NCBI GenBank assembly: GCA_030998015.1
Contig: JARWMV010000246.1
Span: forward strand, 434,001 to 498,000
Source of the DNA: Ceratorhiza oryzae-sativae
Taxonomy: Eukaryota; Basidiomycota; Agaricomycetes; Cantharellales; Ceratobasidiaceae
Length of the DNA stretch: 64,000 nt
Reading direction: 5' to 3'
This document shows positions 59,201 to 64,000 of this stretch, in pieces. The notes under the pieces were generated by a model, which was given only the letters and a program-made list of their open reading frames with translations, was not told the origin of the DNA and searched no databases. Position numbers and translations under genes: made by a program. How positions within the stretch are numbered: position 1 is the stretch's first letter; each line of letters begins with the position of its first letter.

Positions 59201-59775
59201 GGATCCTCAAACCGGAAAGCTCGAGCCATTCCTCGACCCAGTCGAGCTGACCGAGCCTGAAGGTCCGCTTGGCTTCCTGATCACCCACCCGCGCCGACCA
59301 AAGCCAAATGCGGTGTTCCGTGTTGAGCAGAAGTTTTTGTGCTGTTATGACGGTTCGTTTTGATTATTCTGGAACTACAAGATCGAGGCTGATTAGGATG
59401 TATCTGTAGAGTTTGCATTTTTCCTTGACAAGTTTGGGAAACGTGCTCGTGAGGATTGGCTCGTCAAGTGGCTGGGGACGCCTACGTCTTTTGGTGAGCA
59501 CCATCAAGTGCTATGCCATACTCAAGCTCACACAAATTTTAGCCGTCCAATACCCCTACTTGTTTGCTTTCGAACCCGAGTTTACTGAGATCCGGCATTG
59601 CACTACTGGAGAACTCTTGCAGCTCATTCCTCAGACGAACTTGACCCGCCTATCCGAAGGCGAGTTCATTGCACCCGCCCCACAGAAGCAGGATGCCATT
59701 CCCTTCCGTCGGTTGACCGGTGAAGTGCTACTCGAGTCTGAAGGATCACTATATGCGCTGCGACCGATGCAATAA
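56300..59775 (+). CDS. CNH (citron homology) domain protein with PH-like N-terminus, no DH domain
   Basis: Resembles the C-terminal half of Rom2-type Rho GEFs. The start MATSLLDPVAQHAADIVQQR leads to RWIVHQGLQ and VKERDLRVFLFDCAIVIL, the core of a PH-like fold, then a long Ser/Pro-rich insert. The CNH domain begins around 57205 with DVGFHKARLWGTPEGLYEHV and VTHVLVMDFDERLMIVVV, is broken by a Lys/Glu- and Ala/Pro-rich disordered insert (57.7-58.9 kb), and ends with VPSQTYSIDFLRSRICFSGG, GFLITHPRRPKPNAVFRVEQ, FAFFLDKFGKRAREDWLVKW and QYPYLFAFEPEFTEIRHC. One intron has a GC donor at 57385. Frame breaks lie near 57865, 58150 and 58290, in the disordered insert, and the first splice junction (about 56447) is one base off. 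No DH (RhoGEF) motif is found upstream. Confidence 0.75.
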
Positions 59776-61662
59776 GTTGCTATCTGGGCAGTATTTACTT
59801 CATCTCAGCGAAACCTGTACATTGGGTTTGTCTCTCGTGTTCTCCGCCTCTGCTCAGCTTTGTTTCCCGAAACGACTATCTTTGATCTTATCTCACATGC
59901 ATCTCATTTCGCATATGGTCCCGTGTTTTTTTTTCTGCCTTTGTCCTTTTTTGCCTTCTTGGTTCTCCCTCCTCTTGCGCGGGTCGGACGCTATTGAACA
60001 CTGTCCTTTCTCTTGTTCGTATTTGGTTGATTCATTTTTGTGTGTACATGACAGATAATGCTTTTTTTTTTTTTCCTTCGTGCTGTTTAGGATACCCGAA
60101 TAGTATGGTGGTTGTGTGCACAGTTGTTCGTGATTGATAGGTAGCCGCCACGTACAACAAGTGAGCTTAGAGCTTGCGCGCTCTGAACCTGATTCGCGAC
60201 GACACACTCAGATTATGTTACGCTTTGAATGCCCAGTATATGCACAAGCAGCCCATTCCTGCTCTTCAAGAGGGGCCCATGCATTTGCTTGAACTATACC
60301 AGATCATCCAGCCCCGCCCATTCAGAGATAGGGGACGTCTTCCGACCCAGTGAAAAGTTGTATGCAGGCGTCACCAAGTCGAGCATGAGCCTCTTCTGGG
60401 GAATTTGTCTCAAACAGGTGTCCCACGGATCGGTAGTCGAGGTTGTCCCCCAAGTAAGGCCGGATAATTAACTAGACGATCCCAGGTGCTGAATGTATAC
60501 GTGTGGTAGTTATCCTCAAACACATGAAGCGACCGTACAAGTGGTGCCTATGTTGACAAGCGTGAGGTCTGGTATGGAGGTTCTGGCAGAGAAGATCCTG
60601 TCTCGGGCTCATATCAAGGTGGGAATTTGATCATTAATCGCTCACCACCTGATGTTCCATTTCGGGGGTAGGGCGAATGATATGCGCTCCTGGAATCAGT
60701 CATATAAGTTTGTCGGCACCATTCAAGTCCTGCCAGACATGAGGCATAGCCATGTAAAAAAAAATAAACGAGATGAATGGTCAAATTGAACACAGCTATG
60801 TTTCGATAAAAGGCTGCATATAGGATCCAATATTTCAGGAATCCATGCGCTCTTTACACCTTGATTCAACTCGGGAGATTGCATCACGCGTGCGCGAGAC
60901 ACTGTTTCCTAACGCTTGTTGCACTGATCCACCTCCCTGTATGTGTACATAGGTTCAAACGTGGTCCATGCATATAAGGGGTAGCAGCGACAACTAGTTG
61001 ACAAGCGGTATTTTTGCATCATATTCTATCAGGTTTTAATAAATAGGGATTGGAAAAATGTGTCCTCCCGACTGTGGTAATTTTGAGTAGCCCAGGACCG
61101 AAACTTGAACTACTATTTCACAAATTGGGTCGAGGTGAAACCAACTACGTCAAAGGCGGATTGCTCGACCCGAGGGATATCGTGTTCCCTTTTGGCCAAT
61201 GTATCCAAATCTGATTTTCCGATAGCAAACAACTATGTTTCAATGTGTTTGTAACCAGACTAATGAGTTTATATATGGACAGCCACGCAATGCGCGTTGG
61301 AACCTGGGGTAGTCGCGCTATGGGTACCAGGATGTCCTACGGTCGCATGAAGGGCCTATGCTGATCCAGTAAATCAACACTTGTACACCCCTTTGGACCG
61401 ATACGTGACCGGCTCGTCTAGTTTGACCCTCCTGAAAGTTTGAGTCAATGCCATTTTTCTGAGAACTATCTTAACGAGCAGCTTGTCACTTTCGCGTAGG
61501 TCATAGGATTCCAAATGAGGAAGCACATTGTGTAGCAATCAAAGAAGATAGAAACAGGCATACATCGATTCGAATCACTAAGAGCTAGCCTTTGGAATCT
61601 ACGGAAAGTCACCGACTGTTCGAGAGCCTGTGGAGCGCATAGTTGCCTGGAAACGGGCAAAA

Positions 61663-62199
61663 TCAAAGGAGTATGTGTCTTCTAGGGTTTGGGCACCAAA
61701 AGGTTGCATGATTTTTGCACAAGAAGTCGATGGAATGAATAGTGCGGGGAGAGGCCGCGGAACAGTTTCGAGGGCTCCCGTATGCAGACCTCGTACTTGC
61801 GTGATGAGAGAGCTGGTAGACTTTGGGGATTGGTGGGCTTTTGGTCGATATACAAGCCCCAACCATCCAGGTACTATGTGTGATTTCAATCGGTGGCGGT
61901 TTGAGGGAAACGCCAGTAGGAATGGCATCGTGCACAACCATTATAGATGACGACGCTCGAGAGTGTGGCAAGTTCTCAGAGGCTGGGTAGCCGTCATTGT
62001 ACACTGTAAAGCCTAGCGATTTTATCGCTTGCTCACTGTGGCACCCGGCATGAGATGACATATCTAGACCTTCCTCAAGCTCGTCACATTTCCTGACTTC
62101 GCCCCCCTGTGCTACCGGTCTCAGCCGCCTAGGTAGAACACCAACGGTAAAGGAAGCAATGATAACAAGTATCAGAATGCCTGGTTTTAATATGCGCAT
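61663..62199 (-). CDS. Possible secreted hypothetical protein (weak)
   Basis: The open frame starts MRILKPGILILVIIASFTVG, a plausible signal sequence or membrane anchor, and continues with RKCDELEEGLDMSSHAGCH. After about residue 110 the content loses protein-like character, and a GTACCTGG donor near 61872 could end the exon. No family signature and no splice partner that I can fix; it may be a chance frame. Confidence 0.22.
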   Translation of the reverse strand: MRILKPGILILVIIASFTVGVLPRRLRPVAQGGEVRKCDELEEGLDMSSHAGCHSEQAIKSLGFTVYNDGYPASENLPHSRASSSIMVVHDAIPTGVSLKPPPIEITHSTWMVGACISTKSPPIPKVYQLSHHASTRSAYGSPRNCSAASPRTIHSIDFLCKNHATFWCPNPRRHILL

Positions 62200-62616
62200 A
62201 TAGTCAGTTTACAATACGGCTCTGCGAGTCAACCAACGCATACCAAAAATCAATGCTCCTGGAAGCACCGACGACACTGAAACATGATATGTCTTGGGTG
62301 AATGAACAACATCGCTGCGTCTGCCCTTGAAAATGCCCTTATATGCAGGTCACATTGTCTGTTCCCAAGCCTGCTTGGGTTCCTACCCGACATGGTGCGA
62401 TATTATAGCCCCATGTGATAGCAGTCATGGTGTTGATAGCTGTGCAAACACCGGAAGCCTGGACGAAGAAACTCCTAGGATAGCAGGAAATGTGAATTGA
62501 ATGCTCTGAAGATGAGAGACTAGGCTGGAAGACTATGAGCCAACGGTTCGATAGCCGAGCCCTAGAAAAGCACTTCAAAATTCGCAGTTCGGAGAAATGA
62601 ATAACAAAGTGATTGT

Positions 62617-62640
62617 GCGACTGTGCGACTGTGCGACTGT
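62617..62640. repeat. 8-bp tandem repeat
   Basis: Three perfect copies of tgtgcgac in tandem, followed by a degenerate fourth unit (tgtaagac). Small microsatellite with no evident role. Confidence 0.7.
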
Positions 62641-62948
62641 AAGACGGTTATTGTATTTAGCGTTAACGCGCACTGATACTTGTACTCTGAGCCACTGCAT
62701 GACAACTCAGCCTCACGTCAAGGCCAGTCTGAGCAGATAGAATCCATATTATGAACGCGTTATTGTTGACGCAGCCCTTGCCCTTCGGTTATAGATGCAA
62801 TCGAATGATGTCGAGAGCCATATTAAGGCGTTATTTAACGAACTTCCTGGCGCAAGTGCCTGTTTGCAAAGACACAGGTTCATAAAATACACATCTTACA
62901 AATACTGGTACGATTTAGAGACAACTAAAACACCACCACAGCAGTCGC

Positions 62949-64000
62949 CTAGATTAAAGCTCCAGCCATGACTGCAAGTGAAAAAACAAGTAGACACAGC
63001 GAATGATGAGCAATCGTACGAAGGGTGCCTGAGGATTGGATTCTTGACACAGGCTGAGGGGTTTCGTTTCCACACAAGCCAGAGTTGAGTAGATAAACCG
63101 AGGGAATCAAAACCTATGGGAGTGGTTCAGAAAATAGGACCTTGTCTCGCCGGCCGTTTGAATATCACGCTTTGCACTCACTACAGCGTGCCCACCGTCC
63201 TCGTATGAGATTGTAAGTGCACCTCCGGAAGCGGTAACGTATTGCTAAGGCTATGTTAACTCGTGATCGTGGGCTCCGCAGTGGAAAGCTCTTACCTTGC
63301 AGGCAATGATGCTATGTATACCGTGGTGGGAAGTCAACAAAAGGAAGCTACAAAGTGAGGGAGATACTTGCTCGATGAGAGGTTGACCAGCAGGGTATCC
63401 AGAGTTGAGAACGGTGGCGCTGGCGTTGTATGGCTGCTCTAATAGTGTTAGGAGATAAGCTTCCGCCAATAGCGAATAAACTTACACCCGAGCCGCGACT
63501 GGTCAGAACGCTTATAACAGGCCCTCTTGCCAGGATAATTTCGTGGTGTGTGTGGCCGAGAACCTGAGCAGATTGATGTATCCAGTCGCTGATTGTATGC
63601 GTTGGGATTCCAATGGTACCAGGAGTGCGAGAGACTAGGAAATTGCGGAACTGGTTGAGCACAGATATCATGCTAATTGCCTCGTTATCTTGATATCCAG
63701 AGGGCCATAAAGGTTCGCGGTTCGCTGGATCGTCTTGCCCGTTGAAATACTGCTCTTGACCGTAATATACAACCGGTATGCCATCGTACATGAACGAGAA
63801 TGCCAGTGCATTACTATAAAAACGCTCAGCACACATAATATAGTATATCAACCATTAAAGGCGTACTAGAGGTTTTGAGGGTCTCCGGATTTTGCGAACC
63901 ATCGCGGTACGTCCTGGTTCTCCAAGAAATTTCCCAAAAGTCCAGTATCCTAGTAAAAATCATGCCTATGAGTGAGTGGTATAGCTGTTTGCATGTAAAT
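62949..64000 (-). CDS. Alpha-amylase (GH13), C-terminal part, with GPI-anchor signal (5' end beyond window)
   Basis: Starch/alpha-glucan hydrolase, incomplete at the right edge. Coding exons run leftward: GNFLENQDVPRWFAKSGDPQ, then ALAFSFMYDGIPVVYYGQEQ, NGQDDPANREPLWPSGY, ISVLNQFRNFL, EQPYNASATVLNSGYPAGQP, and, after two introns, QYVTASGGALTISYEDGGHA joined to VVLIPSVYLL. FLENQDVPRW corresponds to the GH13 region IV (HD-like) loop, and YYGQEQ is typical for fungal amylases. The tail GLCGNETPQPVSRIQSSGTL then HHSLCLLVFSLAVMAGALI (stop at 62949-62951) is a hydrophilic spacer plus hydrophobic end with no following basic residues, a GPI-attachment pattern. So a cell-wall or membrane-bound amylase, as known for some fungal AgtA-like enzymes. 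Confidence 0.85.

Larger units (their letters stand above)
59776..62948. other. Gene-poor 3.2-kb region
   Basis: No convincing gene. Poly-T tracts near 59925 and 60062, a poly-A patch near 60750 and short open frames only. One weak candidate secreted reading frame lies on the minus strand (see 61663-62199). A short 8-bp tandem repeat lies at 62617-62640. Confidence 0.5.

Noticed and set aside
1..64000. CRISPR arrays, rRNA genes, intact transposons or viral genes
   Set aside because: No direct-repeat arrays, rRNA-like conserved blocks, transposase, reverse-transcriptase or capsid motifs were found; the window is ordinary fungal nuclear DNA.

Overview
The window looks like nuclear DNA of a filamentous basidiomycete, most likely an agaricomycete of the Rhizoctonia/Ceratobasidium type (inference). 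The evidence is dense genes with many 45-60 nt introns carrying CTGAC/CTAAC-like branch points, an intron-containing tRNA-Asn, a GSTFuA/LigE-like glutathione transferase pair, an AA14 lytic polysaccharide monooxygenase, and several F-box/leucine-rich paralogues. There are no operons. I rebuilt the genes by joining exons by eye.

0-17 kb: a poorly coding first 2.1 kb, a Dabb (stress-responsive alpha/beta barrel) protein, TMA7 (-), two tandem GST genes (+), EDE1-like three-EH-domain endocytic scaffold (-), divergent PMT2-type protein O-mannosyltransferase (+), GPI2/PIG-C (-), and a tRNA-Asn(GTT) with a 32-nt intron.

17-30 kb: an amino-acid permease (-), a remnant DEAD-box helicase domain in which motifs I, II and III are all degenerate (-), a secreted AA14 LPMO (+), a GRAM/VASt sterol-transfer protein with a membrane anchor (-), and an FCY2-type purine-cytosine permease (+).

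30-42 kb: a 142-bp foldback element in a gene-poor kilobase, an F-box/LRR-like gene (-), an RRM+RS splicing-type protein with a 367-nt intron (-), and two tandem mitochondrial D-lactate dehydrogenase genes (+) whose 3' ends look homogenised by gene conversion.

42-64 kb: a small uncertain gene (-), MBF1 (+), gamma-tubulin (-), an unrecognised Ser/Thr-rich protein (-), an F-box/LRR pair (+, the second decayed), a tetraspanin (-), a Met8-like siroheme enzyme with a C-terminal membrane segment (+), a PH-like/CNH protein without a RhoGEF DH domain (+), 3 kb of gene-poor DNA, and the 3' part of an alpha-amylase that appears GPI-anchored (-, runs off the right end).

Themes: cell-wall/secretory glycosylation (PMT2, GPI2, the GPI-anchored amylase, the CNH protein), membrane traffic and lipid transport (EDE1, the GRAM/VASt protein, tetraspanin), nutrient uptake (two permeases), and plant-polymer attack or detoxification (AA14, amylase, GSTs). 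A caution covers the whole window: about a dozen otherwise well-conserved genes contain isolated one-base frame breaks, several in homopolymers, which points to residual assembly indels rather than to many pseudogenes. Separately, at least four introns use a GC rather than a GT donor.
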